Positions 1 to 9,135 of a stretch of 55,399 nucleotides of DNA are shown one piece after another. The notes beneath the pieces are model-generated. The model made no database searches and had not been told where the DNA came from. It was given only the letters and a program-made list of their open reading frames with translations. How positions within the stretch are numbered: position 1 is the first letter of the stretch; every line of letters starts with the position of its first letter. The stretch is from Grimontia marina (GTDB taxonomy: Bacteria; Pseudomonadota; Gammaproteobacteria; Enterobacterales; Vibrionaceae), in contig NZ_FIZY01000035.1 of assembly GCF_900060185.1 (NCBI RefSeq), positions 1 to 55,399 on the forward strand, in the 5' to 3' direction. The translations under genes and the position numbers were made by a program.

Positions 1-347
1 TCGTTATCCTGCTCGCCGTAGAGGTGGTCATTACCGTCACCGCCGCGGAGGGTATCATTGCCGGTCCAGCCATAGAGTTTGTCGTCACCGGCCAGGCCGT
101 GCATGTCATCGTGACCCCACTGGCCATGCAGCGTGTCGTTGCCGTTACCGCCGTTGAGGTGGTCGTCACCGTGACCGCCGACTAGGGTGTCGTCGCCGTC
201 TTCACCCCATAGGCCATCGTTACCGTTGCCGCCTTCGAGACGGTCATTGCCCCACTGGCCGTAGAGTTTGTCGTCGTCGTTCCCACCATCGAGGTGGTCG
301 TTACCATGACCACCGACCAGCACGTCATTACCATCCTGACCGTAGAG
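1..347. repeat. Long intragenic duplication inside the RTX gene, copy A
   Basis: Bases 1-347 match 784-1130 with a single mismatch that I can see (A at 306 against G at 1089). The offset is 783 bp, which is 29 units of 27 bp (261 residues), so the reading frame and the repeat phase are kept. Copy A may continue left of the window. Confidence 0.9.
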
Positions 348-3300
348 GGTATCGTCGCCGTCTTCACCCCATAGGCCATCGTTACCATTGCCGCCTTCGA
401 GACGGTCATTGCCCCACTGGCCGTAGAGTTTGTCGTCATGCTCGCCGCCATCGAGGTGGTCATTTCCGTGGCCGCCAATCAGGACATCGTTATGGTTACC
501 GCCGTACAGAGCATCGTTACCGTTATCGCCTTCAAGGCGGTCGTGACCGTCCTGACCATGCAGAACGTCGTTGCCCTCGCCGCCAACTAAGCGGTCGTTG
601 CCCCATTCGCCGTAAAGTTTGTCGTCATGGTTACCGCCATTAAGACGGTCATTACCATGACCACCGACGAGGGTATCGTTGCCGTCTTCACCATATAGCG
701 CGTCGTTGTCATTGCCGCCGTGAAGGTAGTCGTTACCCGTACCGCCGTAAAGTCGGTCATGGCCATTGTCACCAAAGAGGGAGTCGTTATCCTGCTCGCC
801 GTAGAGGTGGTCATTACCGTCACCGCCGCGGAGGGTATCATTGCCGGTCCAGCCATAGAGTTTGTCGTCACCGGCCAGGCCGTGCATGTCATCGTGACCC
901 CACTGGCCATGCAGCGTGTCGTTGCCGTTACCGCCGTTGAGGTGGTCGTCACCGTGACCGCCGACTAGGGTGTCGTCGCCGTCTTCACCCCATAGGCCAT
1001 CGTTACCGTTGCCGCCTTCGAGACGGTCATTGCCCCACTGGCCGTAGAGTTTGTCGTCGTCGTTCCCACCATCGAGGTGGTCGTTACCGTGACCACCGAC
1101 CAGCACGTCATTACCATCCTGACCGTAGAGTGCATCGTGACCATCACCGCCTTTGAGGGTGTCGTTACCTAACTCACCGTAGAGTTTATCGTCACCGGTA
1201 CCACCTTCGAGGGTGTCATTGCCTTCGCCCCCGGAGAGGACATCGTTGCCATCCTCACCATAGATTTTGTCATCACCGGCGTCACCGCCAACGACGTCGT
1301 CACCGGTGCCACCTTCGAGGGTGTCATTGCCTTCGCCGCCGGAGAGGACATCGTTGCCATCCTGACCATAGAGCTTATCGTTATCATTGCCGCCGTTGAG
1401 GTGGTCGTCACCGGTGCCACCTTCGAGGGTGTCATTGCCTTCGTCGCCGGAGAGGACATCGTTGCCTGATTCACCGTAGAGTTTATCGTCGCCAGTGCCA
1501 CCTTCGAGGGTGTCATTGCCTTCGGCACCGGAGAGGACATCATTGCCATCCTCACCATAGATTTTGTCATCACCGGCATCACCGCCAATGACGTCGTCGC
1601 CAGCGCCACCTTTGATCAGGTCGTTACCATCCTGACCGGTGAGGTTATCATTGCCGTCCTGGCCATAGAGTTCATCGTGACCGTCACCACCTTTGAGGGT
1701 ATCGTTGCCTGATTCACCGTAGAGTTTATCGTCGCCAGTGCCACCTTCGAGGGTGTCATTGCCTTCGCCCCCGGAGAGGACATCATTGCCATCCTCACCA
1801 TAGATTTTGTCATCACCGGCATCACCGCCAATGACGTCGTCGCCAGTGCCACCTTTGATCAGGTCGTTACCATCCTGACCGGCGAGGTTATCATTGCCGT
1901 CCTGGCCATAGAGTTCATCGTGACCGGCACCGCCTTTAAGGGTGTCGTTGCCTGACTCACCGTAGAGTTTATCGTCGCCGGTTCCACCTTCAAGGGTATC
2001 ATTGCCTTCGCCCCCGGAGAGGACATCATTGCCATCCTGACCGTAGAGTTTGTCGTCACCGGCATCGCCGCCAATGACGTCGTCGCCGGTTCCACCTTCG
2101 AGGGTATCATTGCCTTCGCCCCCGGAGAGGACATCATTGCCATCCTGACCGTAGAGTTTGTCGTCACCGGCATCGCCGCCAATGACGTCGTCGCCAGTGC
2201 CACCTTCGAGGGTGTCATTGCCTTCGCCGCCGGAGAGGACATCATTGCCATCCTGACCGTAGAGTTTATCGTCACCGGTGCCACCCTCTAGGGTGTCATT
2301 ACCTTCGCCGCCGGAGAGGACATCATTGCCATCCTCACCGTAGATTTTGTCATCACCGGCATCACCGCCAATGACATCGTCGCCCTCACCACCATTTATC
2401 TTGTCATCACCTTCACCACCCGAGAGGGTATCTTTGCCTTCGTCACCAAAAATGACATCGTTACCTTCATCACCATAAATGGTATCAGCGCCTAGACCAC
2501 CTTTAATCGTGTCGTCGCCGACACCGCCGGATAGTGTATCGTTGCCTTCTTCGCCAGACAGCTCGTCGTCGTCAGCACCCCCCTCTAAGGTGTCATCACC
2601 AGCCCCTCCTTCGAGAAGGTCAAAACCTGAGCCACCAGTTAGGCGGTCATTGCCGTTTCCACCGTAGATTTTGTCGTCGCCACTTTCACCATGAAGCTGG
2701 TCATCGCCGTTTTCGCCGTATACAGTGTCGTTTCCGTTACCCGCGGTAATGGTGTCGTTGTATGTAATCGCGCTATCAAGGCTCTGAAAACGAAAGGAGC
2801 GCGAGGCTACAGAACTGATTGGAGACTCGCTACCTGTGTCGCCATATAAAATATCATCACCGTCACCACCATCAATCTCATCATCACCAGAGCCGCCATA
2901 GACAATGTCTTCACCTTTACCAGCTTCAATCTCATCGTCACCGGCGTTGCCTGACAGGGTGTCATTCCCATCTTCTCCCTGAAGGTGGTCTAAGCCTTCA
3001 CCTCCGTAAATATAATCATCGCCTGCACCGCCTTTAAGCGTATCATTTCCATCCAGCCCGTAGAGGTTGTCGGAATCATCGCCACCATAGAGCTTATCGT
3101 CTCCGGACGCCCCATCTAGAACATCCCGTCCGGTACCGCCAAAAATCGAATCATCACCTGTTCCGCCAGCGATAATGTCATTACCTTCGTCCCCATGTAG
3201 CTCGTCATCACCATCATTTCCGAATAGCCGGTCATTGCCAATGCCACCATACACAGTGTCATTTCCGTCGCCACCCGAGACCCTGTCACGACCATCATTA

Positions 3301-3428
3301 CCATAAAGAACGTCATCACCACCGTTTCCATTAATAGTGTCATCACCACCGTTTCCATAGATAGTATCTACTTCAATGGTCCCGTTAAGTGTGTCGTTAT
3401 TTTCAGTTCCATTAATCGTGTTGGGCAT
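1..3428 (-). CDS. Giant RTX calcium-binding repeat protein, 3' end outside window
   Basis: An uninterrupted frame runs from the ATG at 3428-3426 through the left edge (1142 whole codons plus two bases). The product is almost wholly nine-residue GGxGxDxUx repeats of the RTX type, which form calcium-filled parallel beta-rolls in proteins exported by type I secretion. It begins MPNTINGTENNDTL with no Sec signal, as expected if the secretion signal is C-terminal and outside the window. The only clear break in the repeats is a short linker (residues about 203-230, containing SPISSVASRSFRF). Repeats nearest the N-terminus are diverged; those encoded by about 1-2300 are very alike and include long near-identical blocks. 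No adhesin, enzyme or toxin domain is visible, so whether this is an adhesin, surface-layer protein or toxin cannot be said. Strong strand asymmetry (GGTGATGAC-like codons) makes many spurious frames on both strands. Confidence 0.9.
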   Translation of the reverse strand, partial: MPNTINGTENNDTLNGTIEVDTIYGNGGDDTINGNGGDDVLYGNDGRDRVSGGDGNDTVYGGIGNDRLFGNDGDDELHGDEGNDIIAGGTGDDSIFGGTGRDVLDGASGDDKLYGGDDSDNLYGLDGNDTLKGGAGDDYIYGGEGLDHLQGEDGNDTLSGNAGDDEIEAGKGEDIVYGGSGDDEIDGGDGDDILYGDTGSESPISSVASRSFRFQSLDSAITYNDTITAGNGNDTVYGENGDDQLHGESGDDKIYGGNGNDRLTGGSGFDLLEGGAGDDTLEGGADDDELSGEEGNDTLSGGVGDDTIKGGLGADTIYGDEGNDVIFGDEGKDTLSGGEGDDKINGGEGDDVIGGDAGDDKIYGEDGNDVLSGGEGNDTLEGGTGDDKLYGQDGNDVLSGGEGNDTLEGGTGDDVIGGDAGDDKLYGQDGNDVLSGGEGNDTLEGGTGDDVIGGDAGDDKLYGQDGNDVLSGGEGNDTLEGGTGDDKLYGESGNDTLKGGAGHDELYGQDGNDNLAGQDGNDLIKGGTGDDVIGGDAGDDKIYGEDGNDVLSGGEGNDTLEGGTGDDKLYGESGNDTLKGGDGHDELYGQDGNDNLTGQDGNDLIKGGAGDDVIGGDAGDDKIYGEDGNDVLSGAEGNDTLEGGTGDDKLYGESGNDVLSGDEGNDTLEGGTGDDHLNGGNDNDKLYGQDGNDVLSGGEGNDTLEGGTGDDVVGGDAGDDKIYGEDGNDVLSGGEGNDTLEGGTGDDKLYGELGNDTLKGGDGHDALYGQDGNDVLVGGHGNDHLDGGNDDDKLYGQWGNDRLEGGNGNDGLWGEDGDDTLVGGHGDDHLNGGNGNDTLHGQWGHDDMHGLAGDDKLYGWTGNDTLRGGDGNDHLYGEQDNDSLFGDNGHDRLYGGTGNDYLHGGNDNDALYGEDGNDTLVGGHGNDRLNGGNHDDKLYGEWGNDRLVGGEGNDVLHGQDGHDRLEGDNGNDALYGGNHNDVLIGGHGNDHLDGGEHDDKLYGQWGNDRLEGGNGNDGLWGEDGDDTLYGQDGNDVLVGGHGNDHLDGGNDDDKLYGQWGNDRLEGGNGNDGLWGEDGDDTLVGGHGDDHLNGGNGNDTLHGQWGHDDMHGLAGDDKLYGWTGNDTLRGGDGNDHLYGEQDN
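784..1130. repeat. Long intragenic duplication inside the RTX gene, copy B
   Basis: This is the partner of 1-347, in direct orientation and in frame. Near-identity over about 350 bp within a gene of 27-bp units points to recent unequal recombination or gene conversion, and could also cause assembly collapse. Confidence 0.9.
2051..2266. repeat. Tandem 108-bp higher-order unit in the RTX gene
   Basis: Two consecutive blocks starting at 2051 and 2159 are almost identical. Each is four 27-bp RTX motifs (36 residues), giving a visible second-order repeat above the nine-residue unit. Related blocks of the same composition recur through about 1230-2380. Confidence 0.75.
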
Positions 3429-4660
3429 TATTTTTGACCTCATATTGGTTCGCGGCCGAAATAGGCAAATTTAACTTTTAAGTTGTGGGATATTTCGAAT
3501 GTAACAGTGGTGATAGGGAATATTCAAACCTCTATCGTCTCGAATGTGAGACATGAGTTGTTAGATAATAGGTGTCTGGCGAAATCTAAAGACTGTATGT
3601 TTCCATGGTTTCTTTTTGCAATTTACTGAAAACTTTGCAGGCTTAACTAAACGTAATCTCAATAATAACCTCATGAATTTAAACGGTGTTCATTCATTGG
3701 CTAAGCTTTTTTACTGAGTGCTACTTTGGATTTTTAAAGATTGATGGTTTCAACTTGGGCTATTTAACCATGCTTTTCTTGTATTGATTTCTTTACCTAT
3801 TGCCGAGTTTTAAGATATTAGGTTGCTTAATTCTAAAGTACTAGCTTAGTGCTAGGTGGGTGATGTCTACGTAATAGTGGTCGACTGTTAAGTTAATGAT
3901 TAATAGCAAATAAAAATGATTTTCTCAATTGGCCTATCATAATTTATCGATCCGAGAGAGACTTGACAGGTAATGACCTACTCAAGTGTTAATTAAGGCT
4001 GATATTCATGTTTATTGATGCTCTAGTTCTTGTAATATGAAAGTCAGTATCAAAAAAATCGCTGAATAATCTCTCTGACAGTTCCCTACCTCAGAGTGAT
4101 ATTTAAGTTTCTCCTAGTACTTGAGAATCGTCTATTGATATTTGTGGCTAACGATTAACTTCTATGGAACGGCGTGCTTATATTTTTGATGGCTGTGGAG
4201 GCTTCGGATTTTTACTATATCAGATATGAATGTCTTGGCATGAAATTTAGCCTGCTAATCGAAATAATAGTATCGAATAAAAACTATATTGTGTGAGGTT
4301 TTCTGTAATGAGTGTGGAAGAAGATCGAGTAATAAAGTTGTTATTTTTATTGGAGGTATAAGTCAGAACACTGTGTGCATGGCTCTTTTAAAGTGGTTTA
4401 AAAAGCTAAAAACGACCACTGAATTTTTTAGTTTGAAGAAATAAAGTTCACACCGTATGAGGCTGTCGAACGAACTATTTTACGTGGGATTTAACTGAGT
4501 TCGTTACACTATAGCTACTATCGTGAGCTTATACCCAAACTACCTGAAGATGCTCTCATTCAGAGGTCATCAGTGCGTTCAATTCGAGGCAAATTTCGCG
4601 AGGATTAGTTATTCTGTTTCCGTGGAATTTAACGATGAAGTGGGCGCATTGAGGCCCTCC
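3429..4660. other. Gene-free AT-rich region
   Basis: About 1.2 kb between the RTX start and the structured repeat region before the thioesterase gene. No frame longer than background and no RNA gene was recognised. It presumably contains the RTX promoter and leader; the base composition is clearly more AT-rich than the coding DNA on either side, as in decayed or horizontally acquired spacer DNA. Confidence 0.5.
4531..4553 (+). repeat. Dispersed repeat, copy 1
   Basis: The stretch reads ATACCCAAAC, one base, ACCTGAAGAT, then GC. A near-identical stretch lies on the minus strand at 32165-32143, differing at two positions. Similar short sequences recur in intergenic DNA of Vibrionaceae as far as I recall; their role is unknown. 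Confidence 0.5.
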
Positions 4661-4668
4661 CTTTGGGC

Positions 4669-4744
4669 GAGTTGACTGGCGTCATCCTTGTTGTTCCTTT
4701 TTGACCTGCAAAGGAACGCCGCGATCACAACGTCAGTCAAACTC
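4669..4744. repeat. Nested inverted repeats
   Basis: Outer arms GAGTTGACTGGCGT (4669-4682) and ACGTCAGTCAAACTC (4730-4744) are imperfect inverted repeats. A perfect inner pair, GTTCCTTT (4693-4700) and AAAGGAAC (4710-4717), is separated by nine bases. This may be a folded small mobile-element remnant; it lacks a T-run expected of a simple terminator. Confidence 0.5.
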
Positions 4745-4843
4745 TCTGAATCCTACATCTTTAGCTCTTTTAGATATAAACTCCTACTGCATCCAAACAT
4801 AGCAAAGAAATTTGGAGATACTGAGTAGAGAGCCTATTGTTTC

Positions 4844-5329
4844 CTACTTAAGAAGTTTTACATGCGCTTCCATCTCTTCGCCGATTTGCTTACGCATGTT
4901 CATCAGACGAATGGCAGACTGCTCTAGCTCTTTGTCTTCGTCAGTCTCCGGCATCCATTTCGGGATAGGCGTCGGTTTACCGTTTTCGTCCACGGCCACC
5001 ATAATGACGATACAGTGGGTCGTCAGACGGTTTTTCATCTCTTTCGGGTCACTGGCCTGCACATCAATTGCAATATGCATGGAAGATGTGCCCGTATAGA
5101 TGACTTTGGCACTGACTTCGACAAGGTTGCCAACGTGAATTGGTTGCACGAAGCGAATACCGCCTGCGTACGCCGTAATGCAATATTTGCCACTCCATGC
5201 CGCTGCATTTGCGTAGGCTGCAAGGTCAATCCATTTCATCACGGCACCACCGTGTACCTTTCCGCCAAAGTTGACGTCTCCGGGCTCTGCCAGAAAACGT
5301 AATGTCATTTCCCTTTGTCCTGCACTCAT
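4844..5329 (-). CDS. Acyl-CoA thioesterase, hotdog fold
   Basis: A 161-residue protein of the acyl-CoA hydrolase family (YciA/BACH type), cytoplasmic, which cleaves acyl-CoA to free fatty acid and CoA. The N-terminal motif NFGGKVHGGAVMKWID (about residues 20-35) is the family signature: the conserved Asn and the HGG turn at the start of the hotdog helix. A further conserved block is around GGIRFVQPIHVGN (residues about 55-67). Length is usual for a single-domain member. The ATG at 5329 has AAGGAC a few bases upstream. It stands alone, with a gap of about 100 bp from the downstream end of the sugar-sensing operon. Which chain length it prefers cannot be told. Confidence 0.88.
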   Translation of the reverse strand: MSAGQREMTLRFLAEPGDVNFGGKVHGGAVMKWIDLAAYANAAAWSGKYCITAYAGGIRFVQPIHVGNLVEVSAKVIYTGTSSMHIAIDVQASDPKEMKNRLTTHCIVIMVAVDENGKPTPIPKWMPETDEDKELEQSAIRLMNMRKQIGEEMEAHVKLLK

Positions 5330-5433
5330 TCTTTGTCCTTACTGCATGAGATCTCTTGGGTATATTCTATTTATAACAAACGCAGTAAAGGCTGTAGAGC
5401 TTTATCGAAATTTCTTATGGTTAGCGATTAACG

Positions 5434-6684
5434 TTAGCCATTGAAGTGCACGCTGGCAGCAATTTTCATTAACTGGCTGATAGCTTCTTCTTCAGTAAAG
5501 GTATCGTCATTGAAGTAGTGGTTAATCAACTCAAGCATGGCTTCCTGAAGTTGGGGAGCGACAGCCATGGAATCGGACATGCTGGGGAGTAGGGTGTTGT
5601 TTGCTTCGGCATGAACAAACGCCTGTTTGGACGCTTTGGCGCAGAGATCAAATGGCGTCATGTCGACATCTTTGAGAATGGGAATAGAGCCTTTCTTCTG
5701 GTTAAAGCGGGACTGAAAATCAGAGGAAACCAAGGTGTTTGCCAGTTGATTCGCCATGTTTTCAGAGGCTTCTGTTCTCAGCCGGAATAACACAAAACTA
5801 TCGACATTATAGATAAAGGTATTGGCGGTTCCCGGTGCGGGCAGGCAGCCATAATCTTGATTAGGGGTGAGCTTCATATAACTGAGCTCTCCTTTAACCC
5901 AGTCTCCCTGAAGCTGCATGGCGGCTTTTCCCTCTGCCATATTCAACGTCGCGGTGTCCCACGAAACAGGTATCGATGGATCGGTCATATAAGGTTTGAG
6001 GCGACGGAATGTCTTAAATAGCTCAACGGTTTTTTGATTCGTTACCAAGGCATCATCAAACTCAATCAGGAGTTCACGATAGTAATCACTGCCATAAAGA
6101 CCCAGTGCTAGCACTTCAAACAGAATCGCCAATTGCCAAGGCTCATTGCCAATGGAAAGGGCAGGGATCCCTTGCTCTTTCAGCGTTTCAGCGACGATAA
6201 AGAACTCATCCCAATCCGTTGGTGGAGTCAGCTTGTGTTCGTTAAAAACAACCTTGTTTACCCATAGCCAGTTAACGCGGTGAATGTTGACAGGGGCAGC
6301 GACAAAGTGATTTTTGTAGGTGTTGATGCTGGTAGCAATTTCAGGGAGTCTTTCGTCCCACTTTTGCTCGGTGGCGACAGAGTGTAAGTCAGAAACAAAA
6401 CCCAATGTCGCCCAGGATTGGATTCCCGGCCCTTCGATCAGCGCCATTTCCGGCGGGTTTCCGGCAATGGCTCTGGCTTGTAAAACGGTCATTGCAGTAT
6501 CACCACCACCGCCATGAACGGGCGAACTTTTTAACGCGATACCTTGTTGTTCGAGCGCAGATCCCAGCTCTGCTAATGCCTCACGTTCGCCGTTCGACGT
6601 CCACCAGTGAAGCAACTCTACGGCATCAGCCAATGAAGGGAAACTGGCTGCCAGTAAAGCGGTGGCGAGAAGGGTTCTTTTCAT
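5434..6684 (-). CDS. Periplasmic sugar-binding protein (ABC family 1 type), no permease nearby
   Basis: A 416-residue solute-binding protein. A Sec signal peptide (MKRTLLATALLAASFPSLADA) precedes VELLHWWTSNGE, the typical start of glucose/mannose-binding proteins such as Pseudomonas GtsA (GltB). Internal signatures include GGGGDTAMTVLQAR and AAMQLQGDW. It is the third gene of a minus-strand operon: the histidine kinase ends two bases upstream. No ABC permease or ATPase lies in the window. In Pseudomonas the orthologous neighbours are the GtrS/GltR two-component system and an ABC glucose transporter; here the divergent gene is a PTS glucose transporter. The absence of ABC subunits suggests, by inference, that this protein mainly presents sugar to the kinase rather than feeding a transporter. 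Permease genes elsewhere would weaken that view. Confidence 0.88.
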   Translation of the reverse strand: MKRTLLATALLAASFPSLADAVELLHWWTSNGEREALAELGSALEQQGIALKSSPVHGGGGDTAMTVLQARAIAGNPPEMALIEGPGIQSWATLGFVSDLHSVATEQKWDERLPEIATSINTYKNHFVAAPVNIHRVNWLWVNKVVFNEHKLTPPTDWDEFFIVAETLKEQGIPALSIGNEPWQLAILFEVLALGLYGSDYYRELLIEFDDALVTNQKTVELFKTFRRLKPYMTDPSIPVSWDTATLNMAEGKAAMQLQGDWVKGELSYMKLTPNQDYGCLPAPGTANTFIYNVDSFVLFRLRTEASENMANQLANTLVSSDFQSRFNQKKGSIPILKDVDMTPFDLCAKASKQAFVHAEANNTLLPSMSDSMAVAPQLQEAMLELINHYFNDDTFTEEEAISQLMKIAASVHFNG

Positions 6685-6686
6685 TG

Positions 6687-8201
6687 TTATTCCTCTCTGG
6701 GTAGCGACAGAGTGACAACGAGGCCACCATCTGCGTGATTTTGCAAAACCAACTTGCCAGCATGACCACGAACAATATTGCGTACGATACTCAGCCCAAG
6801 CCCTGTGCCTTCTTTCTTTTCCTGATGGATGCGAAAGTAGGGTTCGAACACGCGCTCGCGAAGTTCATCCGGAATACCGGGACCATGGTCTCGGATTTTG
6901 ATGACCAGATTGCGGGGGGTATCCAGCACGCTGACATCCACGTGATCGCCATATTTCACGCCGTTCTCTATCAGGTTGTGCAGCATTCGTTTGATGGCAA
7001 CGGGTTTACACAGAAACGATTGGGAAGCAGAGCCCAAAACGCTGACCTGACTTTCTCCAGAGCCATAGAAGGCGCTGATTTCCTCGAGGACAGCGTTGAT
7101 ATCCACCCATTCGACCTGCTCGCGGATATCTGTGTCTTTGATGTAGTGCAGGGCACCTTGCACCATAAACTCGAGCTCGTTGAGTGAACGTTCAAAACGA
7201 ATTTTGGTTTCTTCATCATCGAGCATTTCCGTGCGAAGTTTCAGGCAAGCAATAGGGGTTTTGAGATCGTGGGATATCGCGCCGAACAGCAGATCCCGGT
7301 CGCGTATATAAGCGCGTATCCGACGGTTCATGGTGTTGAATGCATGGACGGCCGCGATGAGTTCGCCGCTTCCTTCTTCTTTGATAATGGGCGCATCCAT
7401 CTTGCTTCCCATCAATTTGGCGGCGCGGGCTAGATTCTTAATTGGCTTTATCTCCCGGCGCACGATCAGCCAGGTACAAAGCAAAACAAACACCGAGGTC
7501 AGCAGGATGAAATTAAGCTGGCGAGCATCAAGAAAGCGTGATTCCAGCGAAACATAAGGTGCAGGAAGGTTGGTGGCCAGATACAACCATTGCTCCGGTG
7601 CATCGGGCGTGCTTTGCTCATTGGGGAGCTTGAACTGCATCACCAGCACGGGTGGGTCGTCTTTCACCTTTTCGATGGTGTAGCGGGCAAAGGCGCGGGG
7701 AATATCATCAAGTGGCACTTCTGCATCGTAAACCCGCAAATCGTCGCGCTTGATGAAGTTAATGTCGATAGACATTTGCTGGCCAAGCGTTCTTTTCAGT
7801 ACTTCGCTGACGGTTTGTTCCAGCTCCCGTTTTCTCTCCGATGCCGCTAATCCTCTAGCGTCAATTCTCTTGCTGTTGAGCGAGATAAAAAAACGGGTTC
7901 CGCCCATACTGCGATTTTGCTCAAGCACCAAATGGCGGCTAGATTTAGGCAGTTTGCGATAATAAGAGACAGTGAATGCCGCATTGGAGGCAATGCTTTC
8001 CAGCGCGGTTTCCAAGCCTTCTTTTTCCTGCAAATAGCTGTATCGATACCAGACCGCGCTGGTCAGTGCCTGCGATGTCAGAATGACCAGAGAAAGCATC
8101 AGAATAAAGCGGCTGGCGAGACCCAGCGGCCAGATTCGATTGAGCAGCTTGCCCTTCGTTTCGTGCTTATCGTCTTCTTTTGGCTGAGGCTCAGGCTTCA
8201 T
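6687..8201 (-). CDS. Sensor histidine kinase, sugar-responsive type (GtrS-like)
   Basis: A 504-residue inner-membrane kinase. The first membrane segment is at about 29-50, a periplasmic sensor domain at about 51-228, the second membrane segment at about 229-247, HAMP follows, then the dimerisation box FGAISHDLKTPIACL with His311. The catalytic domain shows NLIENGVKYG (N box), DHGPGIPD (G1) and GTGLGLSIV (G2). All catalytic motifs are intact. Its start overlaps the end of the response regulator by 11 bp, and the sugar-binding protein follows two bases after its stop, so the three are surely co-transcribed. By arrangement it resembles Pseudomonas GtrS/GltR, which responds to glucose-derived ligands and controls glucose uptake. 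The ligand here is not known. Confidence 0.9.
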   Translation of the reverse strand: MKPEPQPKEDDKHETKGKLLNRIWPLGLASRFILMLSLVILTSQALTSAVWYRYSYLQEKEGLETALESIASNAAFTVSYYRKLPKSSRHLVLEQNRSMGGTRFFISLNSKRIDARGLAASERKRELEQTVSEVLKRTLGQQMSIDINFIKRDDLRVYDAEVPLDDIPRAFARYTIEKVKDDPPVLVMQFKLPNEQSTPDAPEQWLYLATNLPAPYVSLESRFLDARQLNFILLTSVFVLLCTWLIVRREIKPIKNLARAAKLMGSKMDAPIIKEEGSGELIAAVHAFNTMNRRIRAYIRDRDLLFGAISHDLKTPIACLKLRTEMLDDEETKIRFERSLNELEFMVQGALHYIKDTDIREQVEWVDINAVLEEISAFYGSGESQVSVLGSASQSFLCKPVAIKRMLHNLIENGVKYGDHVDVSVLDTPRNLVIKIRDHGPGIPDELRERVFEPYFRIHQEKKEGTGLGLSIVRNIVRGHAGKLVLQNHADGGLVVTLSLPREE

Positions 8202-8898
8202 GAATCACATCCGCACTCAGCATATAACCTTCATTACGAAGGGTGCGGATCAGCAAATGGTCCTGATCTTCCAGTTTGGCGCGAAGACGACTGACCTGAA
8301 TATCTATACCGCGTTCGAGTGGCATGGCTTCACGGCCGCGAATGGTTTCGGAAATGATGTTGCGGCTAAGGGGTTTGTTAGGGTGGCGAAGGAAAAGACT
8401 AAGCAATGAGAAATCAGCGCCTGATAGGGTGGTTTCATCACCGCCCGGCGTCACTAGAACCCTTGCGAGAGTATCGAGCTTCCAATCGAGAAAACAAATA
8501 TAACGCGCGCCCTCTAAACTCTGATTGAACTGAGAACGACGCAGCAGCGCTTTGATACGCGCCAACAATTCACGTGGGCTGAAGGTTTTGGTGATGTAAT
8601 CATCCGCGCCCAGCTCTAATCCGGTGACTCGGTCGATTTCATCGGTCACGGCAGTAAGCATGATGATAGGGACGTTGGAGGTTTTACGGATTTGGCTACA
8701 GAGCGTGAAGCCATCGTCTCCCGGTAGCATCACATCGAGGATAATCAGACTCGGCTCTCCCTGGGCCAGCACCTTGTGCATCTGCTCGCCATCGACGGCG
8801 GTCACAACGTCGAAGCCTGATTTGGTCAGGTAAGCACTGAGCGCATCTCTCAATTCTTCGCTGTCATCGACAATCAAAATCCTTTTCTGAAATGCCAT
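8191..8898 (-). CDS. OmpR-family response regulator (GltR-like)
   Basis: A 235-residue regulator, first gene of the operon with the kinase and sugar-binding protein. The receiver domain (residues 1-120) has the acidic pair DD at 11-12, phosphoacceptor Asp55 in LIILDVMLPGDDG and the conserved Lys in ITKTFSPREL near 104. A winged-helix DNA-binding domain fills the C-terminal half (ending RLRAKLEDQDHLLIRTLRNEGY). The start ATG at 8898 is preceded by a GGAGAT ribosome-binding site. It lies divergent to ptsG across 237 bp, so ptsG is its obvious candidate target. Confidence 0.92.
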   Translation of the reverse strand: MAFQKRILIVDDSEELRDALSAYLTKSGFDVVTAVDGEQMHKVLAQGEPSLIILDVMLPGDDGFTLCSQIRKTSNVPIIMLTAVTDEIDRVTGLELGADDYITKTFSPRELLARIKALLRRSQFNQSLEGARYICFLDWKLDTLARVLVTPGGDETTLSGADFSLLSLFLRHPNKPLSRNIISETIRGREAMPLERGIDIQVSRLRAKLEDQDHLLIRTLRNEGYMLSADVIHEA

Positions 8899-9135
8899 GA
8901 TTCATCTCCTTGTTTTCCTCTGCACAATCATGGCATTGCGGAAAATTTGGACGTGGGATGGGCGGCGATTATGCGAACGGTTTCACAGCTTTTTCTGGGG
9001 TAATTCAACTATGTAACCGTGTTGATACAAACCGATTTCCAAATGATACCTACGGCGGATCTCAGCGAAATAAGATGAAAGCATCCCGACACATTGAGGC
9101 CGGGAAACACACACTTCATTTAAGAGGGATCTGTT
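8899..9135. promoter_or_regulatory. Divergent control region between the two-component operon and ptsG
   Basis: The 237-bp spacer must hold the promoters of both transcripts. A weak CRP-like stretch, TGCGA-N6-TCACA, lies around 8972-8987. The ribosome-binding site AGAGGG (9123-9128) precedes the ptsG ATG. No operator for the response regulator could be defined by eye. Confidence 0.45.

Noticed and set aside
182-3358. Many other open frames on both strands across the RTX genes, such as Thr/Ser/Met-rich ones
   Set aside because: They are by-products of the 27-bp repeat composition read in other frames; only the GGxGxD frame makes a known fold and has a proper start.
1-3400. Regular short-period repeats resembling a CRISPR or satellite array
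   Set aside because: The period is 27 bp in a single open frame encoding GGxGxDxUx repeats; there are no unique spacers between fixed direct repeats.
4812-5302. Two plus-strand frames opposite the thioesterase gene
   Set aside because: They lie wholly antisense to a well-supported gene and have no ribosome site or protein-like features.
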